From Trinickia caryophylli (lineage in GTDB: Bacteria > Pseudomonadota > Gammaproteobacteria > Burkholderiales > Burkholderiaceae), in NCBI RefSeq assembly GCF_034424545.1, contig NZ_CP139970.1, positions 3,224,001 through 3,288,000 of the forward strand: a stretch of 64,000 nucleotides of DNA, read 5' to 3'. The notes under the pieces are model-generated. The model did not search any database, had not been told where the DNA came from, and worked only from the letters and a program-made list of their open reading frames with translations. Each line of letters begins with the position of its first letter. The first letter of the stretch is position 1. Positions 51,911 to 61,182 of this stretch are shown here, one piece after another. The position numbers and the translations under genes were made by a program.

Positions 51911-52834
51911 CTAGAAGGTGCCGCGCCCCAGCAATTGCGAAAAGCGAATGCGCAGGCCCATTTTGCGTTTCTGGATCGATGCGCGCCACTTCTTCAAACG
52001 CCGCTGGCGCTTGTGCTCGGGCGCCGCCACGAGTTCCTTCAGGCGTGCCTCGCTCCAATCGTATTTCGCACAATATTCGGCCTGCCGCTCCACGCTCCAG
52101 TTTTCGTCGATACCGGAAAAGATTTCGGCCAGATAGATCGGCGCTTCGTAGCTGTAGTTCCAGTAGTGATGAAGCTTGTCGCCCAGCGCCACTACGTCGT
52201 CGCGCTCGGCAACGGCAAGCGCCCATGCAAGTTGCTCGACCCAGTTGCGCGGCGTGAGGCGCGGGAACAGGAAGTCGTTGACAGCCAATACGCGCGCCAG
52301 GAATGCGTCGGAGCCGGCCGGGACGCCAATGACGCCGGCGTTCCACATCGTCAGGTCCGGTGTGCCGAATTGCATGCCGAATGACTGCAGCGGGGCTCGC
52401 AGGTTTTCGAGCGCGTGGAAGTAGCTGGGAAAAAACTGCTCGCTCAATCGGCCTTCATCCACATGCATGTAGATGTTGTTGCCGAGTGCCAACTGCTCGA
52501 AGACGTCATTGGGAAGCTCGCGCCAGCGCGTGTCGCCGTCGATATAGAGCAGTGCTGTGCCGAAGTGTTTGGCCGCATGCTGCAGCATGGCCACCTTTAC
52601 ACGATGCACGTATTCGAGCGGGCCCCGGAACTCGGCAAGCTGCTGCGCCGTGAACGGCATGCTGATGACGAGATCGTGCTTCGGTACGGTGGCGGGGGCG
52701 TCGGTATAGACGACGATGCGAATGTCGGTGCGCTTTGCTTCGAGTAGCAGATGCAGGAGCGTCAATACGCTGAACCGCGTCTGATCGTGGTATTTCCTGC
52801 CCCCGAATGACGAATAAATGACGTGAATCGGCAC
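51911..52834 (-). CDS. Glycosyltransferase-like protein (GT-A fold)
   Basis: Protein of 307 residues starting at a GTG, with weak ribosome site. The pattern is that of nucleotide-sugar transferases: an N-terminal strand (IHVIYSSFGGRKYHDQTRFSVLTLL), VVYTD, and the metal-binding DxD as Asp99-Gly-Asp101 in LLYIDGDTRW. Later WNAGVIGV and a WVEQLAWALA segment are as in GT-A enzymes. The tail is very basic (KRQRRLKKWRASIQKRK), suited to membrane association. No other sugar-transferase or polysaccharide genes are adjacent. Substrate unknown. Confidence 0.75.
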   Translation of the reverse strand: MPIHVIYSSFGGRKYHDQTRFSVLTLLHLLLEAKRTDIRIVVYTDAPATVPKHDLVISMPFTAQQLAEFRGPLEYVHRVKVAMLQHAAKHFGTALLYIDGDTRWRELPNDVFEQLALGNNIYMHVDEGRLSEQFFPSYFHALENLRAPLQSFGMQFGTPDLTMWNAGVIGVPAGSDAFLARVLAVNDFLFPRLTPRNWVEQLAWALAVAERDDVVALGDKLHHYWNYSYEAPIYLAEIFSGIDENWSVERQAEYCAKYDWSEARLKELVAAPEHKRQRRLKKWRASIQKRKMGLRIRFSQLLGRGTF

Positions 52835-53379
52835 TTTGGTCTTTTATCGTTTGAGATATCAAGCACGACTCGATACGGCCCTGAAGCAGGGCATCCGCCG
52901 GTCGTTTTCCGCAAAGGCGCAGCTTACAGGAAAAGAGGTGCCTCGAAAACAGGCACGGTCGGGCGACGACAAGCCGGAAAGCGAGGGGGCGCATGGCGCG
53001 ACCGATGATTTTCTACCGTCAATCGTTTTGCGCCTGTGGGCAAAAGTCCGCACTGAAGCCAGTGGCGTTTTTCAGGGGCGGATTTGTGGGGCGTCGCCTT
53101 TTGTCATTATCGTCGCCAGATTTGCAACCGCTTGTTTGGGATCCATACAGCTTGTGGGCTTACACGCTCGGCTATGAATTCCGGACATCGGGGGCCGGGG
53201 TACCGGCGGTTGCATCGGGAGGCGCCTTTCGTGAGGCTCTTGGGAGCGGCAGCAGGATCGCCGCGGTGGACGGCGGGCCGCGGGGCGCGGCAGCAGGACC
53301 AGGTACGGGCGCCTGCAAACCGGCCGAGGCCGCGCGAACCCTCTGATATCGGTGACGTGGCGGGCGTCGAGCGCACCGC
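52835..53379. other. Gene-poor stretch between glycosyltransferase and tRNA-Arg
   Basis: This 545-bp region has lower GC in its first 300 bases and no gene that I trust. An open frame at 52993-53346 has no ribosome site and no protein-like pattern. I see no direct repeat of the tRNA 3' end here. Confidence 0.5.
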
Positions 53380-53454
53380 TGGTCCCCCCGACAGGAATCG
53401 AACCTGTATCTAGCGCTTAGGAGGCACTCGTTCTATCCATTGAACTACGGGGAG
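53380..53454 (-). tRNA. tRNA-Arg (anticodon CCU)
   Basis: A 75-base cloverleaf on the minus strand including encoded CCA. The acceptor stem is CTCCCCG with CGGGGGG, the D arm is GTTC-AATGGATA-GAAC, the anticodon stem AGTGC with GCGCT around the loop CTCCTAA (anticodon CCT in DNA), and the T arm is ACAGG-TTCGATT-CCTGT. The loop and T arm closely match E. coli argW. It reads the rare AGG codon. The position-1 C is unusual for arginine tRNAs, which mostly begin with G. Confidence 0.93.
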
Positions 53455-53579
53455 GGGTCCTTCAGCGAGGCGCGAGGGCGTGCGCCATGCCGGTGCGGCC
53501 CAGAGTATAGCAAAGACGCCGCCCAAGCTCTCGACCGGCCGATCGGCGGGCGGCCCTGGCGGCGACCGTCCGGCGAACG

Positions 53580-53762
53580 TCAGAACTCCACTACGCTGAA
53601 TTCGGCCTTGCTCACGTCGCAAAGCGGGCAGCGCCAGTCATCCGGGATATCCGCGAAGCGTGTGCCGGCCGCGATACCTTCGTCGGGCAGCCCTTCCTCT
53701 TCGTTGTACACCCATCCGCAGATCAGACAGACCCAGCTCTTGTATTCGATCACGTCGCTCAC
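53580..53762 (-). CDS. Rubredoxin
   Basis: Small electron-transfer protein of 60 residues with one Fe bound by four Cys: Cys12 and Cys15 (CLICG) and Cys45 and Cys48 (CPLCD). The family core WVYNEEEGLPDEGIAAGTRFADIPDDW is complete. The start is a GTG at 53762 with AAGAAGG 8 bases upstream, giving MSDVIEYKSW; other frames starting upstream at a TTG are less likely. Rubredoxins serve alkane hydroxylases or oxidative-stress reductases; no partner gene is adjacent. It lies just upstream of the tRNA on the same strand. Confidence 0.93.
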   Translation of the reverse strand: MSDVIEYKSWVCLICGWVYNEEEGLPDEGIAAGTRFADIPDDWRCPLCDVSKAEFSVVEF

Positions 53763-54052
53763 GGCGTTTACCTTCTTCAATCCCAAAAATCAATACGATA
53801 GCGTCGATTCGTCGCGCCTTGGCCGGGGCGAAGTGTCGCACCCGTCCTGCCGTCCGGCAGGGGCCGCCAAGACTTTGCCCGGACACCACCCAGGCCCCGG
53901 TTGCCTTGCTGCCCCTTTGCCTTGAGCCCGTTTGCGCGGCGTTCGCGGCGCTCAGCCCGCAATTGTACCGTGCGCGCTGGGGCCGGGACGGGGCGCGCCC
54001 CCCGCGGCCGGTACAATGGGCGTTTCGGATTTTTTCGCGAAGGCGCGTTCCT

Positions 54053-55990
54053 ATGTCGCTTTACTCCATTGCCGATGCTCAACTCGCCTTCGGCCACGTC
54101 GCGTTGCTCGATCACGCCGACTTTTCGCTCGAGCCCGGCGAGCGCGTGGGACTCATCGGCCGCAACGGGGCGGGCAAGTCGTCGCTGCTGAAGATCGTCG
54201 CGGGGCTCATGCAGCCCGACGATGGGCTCGTCACGCGCCAGCAGGATCTCACCACGGTCTATGTGCCGCAGGAGCCCGAATTCGCGCCCGACGAAACGGT
54301 GTTCGATGCCGTCGCGGCCGGTCTTGCCACCGCGCGCGCCGCGCTGGGCGAATACGATTCGGTGGCCCATGAACTGGCCACCGCACCTGAAGGTCCGGCC
54401 CACGACGCGCTGCTCGCCCGCATGAATGCGCTGCAATCGAAGCTCGATGCGAGCGATGCCTGGAATTGGCGCACGCGCGTTTCGACGACGCTCGCCCAAC
54501 TGAGCCTCGACGGCGAGGCCCGCATGGGCGCACTGTCGGGCGGCATGCAAAAGCGCGTCGCGCTCGCCCGCGCGCTTGTGCTCGACCCGGACGTGCTGCT
54601 GCTCGACGAACCGACCAACCACCTCGATTTCGACGGCATCCGCTGGCTCGAAACACTGCTTGTCGGCGCGCGGGCCGGTCTGCTGTTCATCACGCACGAC
54701 CGCGCGTTTCTCGATCGCGTCGCCACGCGTATCGTCGAGCTCGATCGCGGACGGCTGCTGTCGTATCCGGGCAACTTCTCGGCCTACCAGACGCGCAAGG
54801 CCCAGCAGCTCGAAGTCGAGCGCGTAGAGAACGAGAAGTTCGACAAGCTGCTGGCGCAGGAAGAAGTCTGGATCCGCAAGGGCGTCGAAGCGCGCCGCAC
54901 GCGCAGCGTGGGGCGCATCGCGCGGCTTGTTCAGATGCGCGAGGAGCGCGCCGAGCGGCGCAACGTGCAGGGCAACGTGAAGCTCGACGTGGGGCAGGGG
55001 GAACGCTCGGGCAAGATCGTCGCCGAGCTCACGGACGTGACCAAGCGCTACGGTCAACGCACGGTGGTGGACCGTTTCTCGACCACGGTCATGCGCGGGG
55101 ACAAAATCGGCTTCATCGGTCCGAACGGGGCCGGCAAGACGACCCTGCTCAAGCTGATCCTCGGCGCGCTCGCTCCCGACGAGGGCAGTGTCCGAGTGGG
55201 TACCAACCTGCAAGTTGCATACTTCGATCAGATGCGCGCGCAACTCGATCCCGAGAGGAGCCTGGCCGACACGATCAGCCCGGGCAGCGACTGGATCGAA
55301 GTGAACGGTACGCGCAAGCACGTCATGAGCTACCTTGGGGACTTCCTCTTCGCCCCCGAGCGCGCGCGCTCGCCGGTGAAGTCGCTCTCGGGCGGCGAGC
55401 GCAACCGGCTCTTGCTCGCACGCCTTTTCGCCCGTCCGGCCAACGTGCTCGTGCTCGACGAGCCGACCAACGATCTGGACATCCCCACCCTCGAGTTGCT
55501 CGAGGAACTGCTCGACGATTACGACGGCACGGTGCTGCTCGTGAGCCACGATCGAGCCTTTCTCGACAACGTCGTCACTTCCGTGATCGCCGCGGAGGGC
55601 GGTGGCAAATGGCGCGAGTATGTGGGCGGGTTCACCGACTGGCAGCAGCAGAGCGAACGCGCGCGGCGCTTGTCCGAAGAGGCGGCGCCGAAGGTCGCGG
55701 GCGCCGCGCCCGCGCGCGAGGCGGCACCCAAGGAGAGTGCCGCCGGCCGCAACGCGCAGCGCACGGTGAAGCTCTCGTTCAAGGAGCAGCGCGAGCTCGA
55801 GGCGCTGCCCGGAACGATCGCCGCGCTCGAGGCGGAACAAAAAGAGATCGGGGCCAAACTCGAGGACGGTTCGATTTTTGCCAAGGACGCCAAGGAGGGC
55901 GCACGGCTCACGGAGCGCTACGCCGCGATCGACGACGAACTGCTGGCCGCCCTCGAGCGTTGGGAAGCGCTCGAAGCGAAGCGCAAGTAG
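54053..55990 (+). CDS. uup: ABC-F family ATPase, Uup type
   Basis: Soluble protein of 645 residues with two ABC domains and no membrane part. Walker A motifs are GRNGAGKS (36-43) and GPNGAGKT, signatures LSGGMQKR and LSGGERNR, and Walker B are LLLDEPTNHLD and LVLDEPTNDLD. The linker between them is the ABC-F P-site-tRNA-interaction type (RKGVEARRTRSVGRI). The C-terminal coiled coil (about 575-645, LSFKEQRELEALPGTIAALEAEQ) marks Uup, which acts on stalled ribosomes or DNA structures. A -10-like TACAAT lies at 54012. Confidence 0.93.
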   Translation: MSLYSIADAQLAFGHVALLDHADFSLEPGERVGLIGRNGAGKSSLLKIVAGLMQPDDGLVTRQQDLTTVYVPQEPEFAPDETVFDAVAAGLATARAALGEYDSVAHELATAPEGPAHDALLARMNALQSKLDASDAWNWRTRVSTTLAQLSLDGEARMGALSGGMQKRVALARALVLDPDVLLLDEPTNHLDFDGIRWLETLLVGARAGLLFITHDRAFLDRVATRIVELDRGRLLSYPGNFSAYQTRKAQQLEVERVENEKFDKLLAQEEVWIRKGVEARRTRSVGRIARLVQMREERAERRNVQGNVKLDVGQGERSGKIVAELTDVTKRYGQRTVVDRFSTTVMRGDKIGFIGPNGAGKTTLLKLILGALAPDEGSVRVGTNLQVAYFDQMRAQLDPERSLADTISPGSDWIEVNGTRKHVMSYLGDFLFAPERARSPVKSLSGGERNRLLLARLFARPANVLVLDEPTNDLDIPTLELLEELLDDYDGTVLLVSHDRAFLDNVVTSVIAAEGGGKWREYVGGFTDWQQQSERARRLSEEAAPKVAGAAPAREAAPKESAAGRNAQRTVKLSFKEQRELEALPGTIAALEAEQKEIGAKLEDGSIFAKDAKEGARLTERYAAIDDELLAALERWEALEAKRK

Positions 55991-56280
55991 CGGGCCGCGC
56001 CGTCCGAGGGGGCGCGCGGGCGGCAAGCGCCGTGGCCGCCGGTGCCCGCACCGGTATCGTCCGGCCGGGGAGGCGGCGCTTTGGCCGAATTGCCCGCGAA
56101 GTCGAAACCAGTAAAATACGCCGCGATTGCGAGGGCCGGCGTCACGCGTTTCGCGGCGCCGCCCATTTCGCGTGCACGACTTGCGAGCCCGTTGATTCGA
56201 CTCGTTTTTTTTGAACTTTCAACGTTTTGTCCACGCGGATATCCCCATACGCTGTGGACAACGATGACGAATACGACACG

Positions 56281-58266
56281 ATGTCCACGAAAAAGCCAAG
56301 CGCCGCGTACAGCGAGGCGTCGATCAAGGTGCTGAAGGGTCTCGAGCCGGTCAAGCAGCGGCCCGGCATGTACACGCGCACCGAGAATCCGCTGCACATC
56401 ATCCAGGAAGTCATCGATAACGCCTCCGACGAGGCGCTTGGCGGATATGGCCGTCAGATCACGGTGACCCTGCATGCGGATCAGTCCGTTTCCGTCGAGG
56501 ACGATGGCCGCGGTATTCCGTTCGGCATGCATCCGGACGAAAAGGTGCCCGTCGTCGAAATCGTCTTCACGCGCCTGCATGCGGGCGGCAAGTTCGACAA
56601 GGCCGCGGGCGGCGCCTATACGTTCTCGGGCGGCCTGCACGGAGTCGGCGTTTCGGTGACGAACGCGCTCTCGAAGCGGCTCGACGTCACCGTCTGGCGC
56701 GACGGCAAGGCGGCCGAGATCGGCTTCGCGTATGGCGACGTTGTCCGCCCGCTCGAGGTCCGCGCGGCGGCGAGGGGCGAAAAGCGCAGCGGCACGCGGG
56801 TGCGCGCGCTGCCCGATCCCACCTATTTCGATTCGTCGAATCTGCCGCTCGGCGAACTACAGCGCCTGTTGCGCTCCAAGGCCGTGCTGCTGCCCGGCGT
56901 GGAAGTCGTACTCGTCAACGAGAAAACGGGCGAGCGCCAGTCCTGGAAGTACGAAGATGGCTTGCGCGGGTATCTGCTCGAAGGGATGGCCGGCAGCGAA
57001 CTGCTGATCCCGCTCTTCGAAGGCGAGCGCTATGCGGACAATACGCGCTCGAGCGAGGACTCGTTCGCCGAGGGCGAGGGCGCGGCCTGGGTTGTCGCCT
57101 GGAGCGAGGAGGGGACGCTCACGCGCGAATCCTACGTGAACCTCATTCCCACCCCGGCGGGCGGCACGCACGAATCGGGCTTGCGCGACGGGCTCTTTCA
57201 GGCGGTCAAGAGCTTCGTCGAGCTGCACAATCTGCAACCCAAGGGCGTGAAGCTCCTTGCCGAAGACGTCTTCGCTCGCGTGTCGTTCGTGCTCTCGGCG
57301 AAGGTACTCGATCCGCAGTTCCAGGGGCAGATCAAGGAGCGGCTCAACAGCCGCGACGCGGTCAAGCTCGTGTCGTCGTTCGTGAGGCCGGCGCTCGAGC
57401 TTTGGCTCAACCATCACGTCGAGCACGGCCGCAAGCTCGCCGAACTCGTCATCAAGCAGGCCCAGGCACGTACGCGTGCGGGTCAAAAGGTGGAAAAGCG
57501 CAAGAGTTCGGGGGTTGCCGTGCTGCCGGGCAAGCTGACCGACTGCGAATCGACCGACATCGCGCGCAACGAACTTTTCCTCGTCGAGGGCGATTCGGCC
57601 GGCGGCTCCGCCAAGATGGGCCGCGACAAGGAATACCAGGCGATCCTGCCGCTGCGCGGCAAGGTGCTGAATACCTGGGAGACGGAGCGCGACCGGCTTT
57701 TCGCGAACAACGAGGTACACGACATCTCGGTGGCGATCGGCGTCGATCCGCACAGCCCCGACGATACCGTCGATCTCTCGAACCTGCGCTACGGCAAGAT
57801 CTGCATCCTGTCGGACGCGGACGTCGACGGCGCGCACATTCAAGTGCTCCTGCTCACGCTCTTCTTCAAGCATTTCCCGCAACTGATCGAACGCGGGCAC
57901 GTGTGTGTCGCGCGGCCGCCGCTTTTTCGCGTCGATGCCCCGGCACGCGGGAAAAAGCCGGCCCAAAAGCTCTACGCGCTCGACGACGGCGAGCTCGATG
58001 CGATTCTCGACAAGCTGCGCAAGGATGGCGTACGCGAGTCGCAATGGACGATCAGCCGCTTCAAGGGCCTCGGCGAAATGAGCGCCGAGCAGCTGTGGGA
58101 CACGACGATGAACCCCGATACGCGCCGGCTCATGCCCGTTGCGCTCGGCGAGCTCGATTTCGACAGCACGGTCAATCGCATGACGATGCTGATGGGCAAG
58201 GGCGAAGCGGCCGCGCGCCGCAGCTGGCTCGAGGAAAAGGGCAATGAAGTCGAAGCCGATATTTGA
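56281..58266 (+). CDS. parE: DNA topoisomerase IV subunit B
   Basis: ATPase subunit of 661 residues of the type II topoisomerase that separates replicated chromosomes. The GHKL ATP site is seen in EVIDNASDEALGGYG and SGGLHGVGVSVTNALS. The transducer domain follows, then TOPRIM with FLVEGDSAGGSAKMGRD and LSDADVDGAHI. The ATG at 56281 (MSTKKPSAAYSEASIK) matches the normal beta-proteobacterial N-terminus. The ribosome site is weak. It is followed 37 bases later by parC, forming the parE-parC pair. Confidence 0.97.
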   Translation: MSTKKPSAAYSEASIKVLKGLEPVKQRPGMYTRTENPLHIIQEVIDNASDEALGGYGRQITVTLHADQSVSVEDDGRGIPFGMHPDEKVPVVEIVFTRLHAGGKFDKAAGGAYTFSGGLHGVGVSVTNALSKRLDVTVWRDGKAAEIGFAYGDVVRPLEVRAAARGEKRSGTRVRALPDPTYFDSSNLPLGELQRLLRSKAVLLPGVEVVLVNEKTGERQSWKYEDGLRGYLLEGMAGSELLIPLFEGERYADNTRSSEDSFAEGEGAAWVVAWSEEGTLTRESYVNLIPTPAGGTHESGLRDGLFQAVKSFVELHNLQPKGVKLLAEDVFARVSFVLSAKVLDPQFQGQIKERLNSRDAVKLVSSFVRPALELWLNHHVEHGRKLAELVIKQAQARTRAGQKVEKRKSSGVAVLPGKLTDCESTDIARNELFLVEGDSAGGSAKMGRDKEYQAILPLRGKVLNTWETERDRLFANNEVHDISVAIGVDPHSPDDTVDLSNLRYGKICILSDADVDGAHIQVLLLTLFFKHFPQLIERGHVCVARPPLFRVDAPARGKKPAQKLYALDDGELDAILDKLRKDGVRESQWTISRFKGLGEMSAEQLWDTTMNPDTRRLMPVALGELDFDSTVNRMTMLMGKGEAAARRSWLEEKGNEVEADI

Positions 58267-58303
58267 GCGCGCTTCGATCTCCTGAATACGGACTCCATAT
58301 TCG

Positions 58304-60622
58304 ATGGCTCAACAAGACGATCTCTTCGCCACGACCGCGGTACCGCCGGACGGCGAATCACTGACGCTCGGCCACTACGCCGAGCAGGCCTATCTCGGCT
58401 ATGCCGTGAGCGTCGTCAAGGGGCGTGCGCTCCCCGACGTGAGCGACGGCCAGAAACCCGTGCAGCGGCGCATTCTCTATGCAATGAGCGAGATGGGGCT
58501 TGCATCCGACGCGAAGCCCGTCAAGTCGGCGCGCGTCGTCGGCGACGTGCTCGGCAAGTACCATCCGCACGGCGACCAGTCGGCCTATGACGCGCTCGTG
58601 CGCCTCGCGCAAGACTTCTCGATGCGCTATCCGCTCATCGACGGGCAGGGCAACTTCGGCTCGCGCGATGGCGATGGCGCGGCGGCCATGCGTTACACCG
58701 AGGCGCGCCTCACGCCGATCGCGAAGCTGCTGCTCGACGAAATCGACGAGGGCACGGTCGATTTCATGCCGAACTACGACGGCTCGTTCGAAGAACCCAA
58801 GCTGCTGCCGGCGCGGTTGCCGTTCCTGCTGCTCAATGGTGCGTCGGGCATCGCGGTTGGCCTGGCCACGGAAATCCCGTCGCACAACCTGCGCGAAGTG
58901 GCTGCGGCCGCGGTCGCGATGATCAAGCACCCGAACATTTCGCACGCCGAACTGATGGAACTGGTGCCGGGGCCGGACTTCCCCGGTGGTGGCCAGATCA
59001 TCTCGAGCCCGACCGAAATTGCCGCCGCCTACGAGACGGGGCGCGGCAGCCTGAAGGTGCGCGCGCGCTGGAAGATCGAAGAGCTCGCGCGCGGCCAGTG
59101 GCAGCTCGTCGTGACCGAACTGCCGCCGAACACGTCGGGTCAGAAAGTCCTCGAGGAGATCGAGGAGCTGACCAATCCGAAGGTCAAGCTCGGCAAGAAG
59201 GCGCTCACGCCCGAGCAACTGCAGATGAAGCAGACGATGCTGGCGCTGCTCGACGCCGTGCGCGACGAATCGGGCAAGGACGCGCCCGTGCGCCTCGTGT
59301 TCGAGCCGAAGACGAGCCGCATCGATCAGGCCGAGTTCATCAATTCGCTGCTCGCGCATACGAGCCTGGAATCGAATGCACCGCTGAACCTGGTCATGAT
59401 CGGCGCCGACGGCCGGCCGCGCCAGAAGGGCATTGTCGAGATTCTGCGCGAGTGGATCGGTTTCCGTTTCGCGACGGTCACCCGCCGCACGCGCCATCGG
59501 CTGATGAAGGTCGACGATCGCATCCATATCCTCGAAGGGCGGATGATCGTCTTCCTCAACATCGACGAGGTGATCCGCATCATCCGCGAATCGGACGAGC
59601 CGAAGGCGGCGCTCATCGCGGCGTTCGGCCTTTCCGAGCGGCAGGCCGACGACATCCTCGAAATCCGTTTGCGACAGCTCGCTCGGCTCGAGAAGATCAA
59701 GATCGAAAAGGAGCTCGAAGCGCTGCGCGACGAGAAGGCCAGGCTCGAGGAACTGCTCGCGAGCGAAACGGCGATGAAGCGTCAGATCGTCAAGGAAATC
59801 GAGGCCGATGCGAAGCAGTACGGCGATGCGCGCCGCACGCTGATCCAGGAGGAAAAGCGGGCGACGTTCGAGGCCCGCGTGGTCGACGAGCCGGTCACCG
59901 TGGTCGTTTCCCAACGCGGCTGGGTCCGTGCGCTCAAAGGCCATGGGCTCGACCCGGCCGGTTTCTCGTTCAAGGATGGCGACAGCCTCTACGCCGCCTT
60001 CCAGTGCCGCACGCCCGACACGCTCGTTGCCTGGGGCAGTACGGGGCGCGTCTATTCGGTTGCCGTCGCGGTGTTGCCCGGCGGGCGCGGCGACGGCGTG
60101 CCGGTGACCTCGCTCATCGAGCTCGAAGCAGGCAGCCGGGTGCTGCACTATTACGCCGCGAGCGCCGACCAGCTGCTGCTGCTCGGATCGAGCAATGGCT
60201 TCGGCTTCCTGGCCAGGCTCGGCGACATGGTGAGCCGCCAAAAGGGCGGCAAGTCGTTCATGACCATCGACACCGGTGCCGTGCCGCTCGCGCCGATGCC
60301 GGTTCTCCCCGAGGCCACGCAGGTCGCCTGCCTGTCGAGCGCGGGGCGGCTGCTCGTATTCGGAATCGACGAAATGAAGACGCTGTCGGCCGGGGGGCGT
60401 GGCATTACGCTGATGATGCTCGACGACAAGGAAACGCTCGTGCAGGCGCTCGCCATCGGTACGGCCGGCGTCGTGATGCAAGGTTCGGGGCGCGGGGGCA
60501 AGCCGGTCGAAGAGGTACTCGCAGGCGCCGCGCTCGCGCCGCATGTCGGCAAGCGCGCGCGTCGCGGCCGCGCACCGGACACGCGCATGAAAATCGCCGG
60601 CTTGCGTCCGGCGCTGGCATGA
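58304..60622 (+). CDS. parC: DNA topoisomerase IV subunit A
   Basis: DNA-cleaving subunit of 772 residues, the length of beta-proteobacterial ParC. The catalytic tyrosine is Tyr131 ([14 protein letters not shown]). The quinolone-determining region reads [14 protein letters not shown]; the position equal to E. coli Ser80 is Gln92 and Glu84 is Asp96. The C-terminal beta-pinwheel begins near residue 500. It forms an A2B2 enzyme with ParE encoded directly upstream. Confidence 0.97.
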   Translation: MAQQDDLFATTAVPPDGESLTLGHYAEQAYLGYAVSVVKGRALPDVSDGQKPVQRRILYAMSEMGLASDAKPVKSARVVGDVLGKYHPHGDQSAYDALVRLAQDFSMRYPLIDGQGNFGSRDGDGAAAMRYTEARLTPIAKLLLDEIDEGTVDFMPNYDGSFEEPKLLPARLPFLLLNGASGIAVGLATEIPSHNLREVAAAAVAMIKHPNISHAELMELVPGPDFPGGGQIISSPTEIAAAYETGRGSLKVRARWKIEELARGQWQLVVTELPPNTSGQKVLEEIEELTNPKVKLGKKALTPEQLQMKQTMLALLDAVRDESGKDAPVRLVFEPKTSRIDQAEFINSLLAHTSLESNAPLNLVMIGADGRPRQKGIVEILREWIGFRFATVTRRTRHRLMKVDDRIHILEGRMIVFLNIDEVIRIIRESDEPKAALIAAFGLSERQADDILEIRLRQLARLEKIKIEKELEALRDEKARLEELLASETAMKRQIVKEIEADAKQYGDARRTLIQEEKRATFEARVVDEPVTVVVSQRGWVRALKGHGLDPAGFSFKDGDSLYAAFQCRTPDTLVAWGSTGRVYSVAVAVLPGGRGDGVPVTSLIELEAGSRVLHYYAASADQLLLLGSSNGFGFLARLGDMVSRQKGGKSFMTIDTGAVPLAPMPVLPEATQVACLSSAGRLLVFGIDEMKTLSAGGRGITLMMLDDKETLVQALAIGTAGVVMQGSGRGGKPVEEVLAGAALAPHVGKRARRGRAPDTRMKIAGLRPALA

Positions 60623-60686
60623 TGCCGCGGGTACGCCAGCACGCCGTTCGCTTGCCATTCATCGTTCACTTTCGGAGATGCCGCTC

Positions 60687-61145
60687 ATGTCGATTGCCAT
60701 GAACGTTGCCTTGTTTCTTCACCTTGCCGGCGTCGTCGTATGGGTCGGCGGGATGGTTTTCGCGCAGTTCTGTCTGCGCCCCTCGCTTGCGGACGTTTCG
60801 CCGCAGCTGCGGTTGCCGCTCGTCGAAGCCGTGTTCGGCCGCTTTCTCGACTGGGTCGGCGTGGCGGTGCTCGCGATCGTGTTCTCGGGCGGGTTTTTGC
60901 TCGTCGTTTTCGGCGGCGGGCAGGCGCCGTGGCCGCTGCAACTGATGGCGACGCTCGGCGTCGTCATGATGATGGTCTTCGGGCATCTGCGGTTCGCAGT
61001 ATTTCCGCGCATCCGCCGTGCCGTGCAGGCGCAGCGTTGGCCGGATGGCGCGCAGGCCGTCGATGTCATGCGCCGGCTCGTGCTCGTCAACCTCGTGCTG
61101 GGCATCGTGACGATCGCGGTGGCGGTGTACTCCCGGGGGTTCTGA
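60687..61145 (+). CDS. CopD-like four-helix membrane protein
   Basis: Inner-membrane protein of 152 residues with about four hydrophobic helices. It opens IAMNVALFLHLAGVVVWVGGMVFAQF, with His14 and the WVGGM typical of the CopD/DUF4149 group. A second His/Arg motif is in VFGHLRFAVFPRIRR. GGAG is 10 bases before the ATG at 60687; the ATG at 60678 is only 1 base from it, so the later start is chosen. Some relatives are annotated as copper-resistance CopD, but no copper genes are adjacent. Confidence 0.75.
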   Translation: MSIAMNVALFLHLAGVVVWVGGMVFAQFCLRPSLADVSPQLRLPLVEAVFGRFLDWVGVAVLAIVFSGGFLLVVFGGGQAPWPLQLMATLGVVMMMVFGHLRFAVFPRIRRAVQAQRWPDGAQAVDVMRRLVLVNLVLGIVTIAVAVYSRGF

Positions 61146-61182
61146 CGAAGCGGCAAAGCCGGCTTCGGCGGGGCCCGGGGGC

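Noticed and set aside
52993..53346. Open frame of 117 codons before the tRNA
   Set aside because: No ribosome site, a composition that changes abruptly midway, and no family-like pattern.
53777..56026. Long minus-strand open frame opposite the ABC-F gene
   Set aside because: It mirrors the Uup coding strand. The plus strand has complete Walker, signature and linker motifs, the minus frame has none.
58358..60658. Long minus-strand open frame opposite parC
   Set aside because: Shadow of parC; no recognisable motif, while parC is complete.
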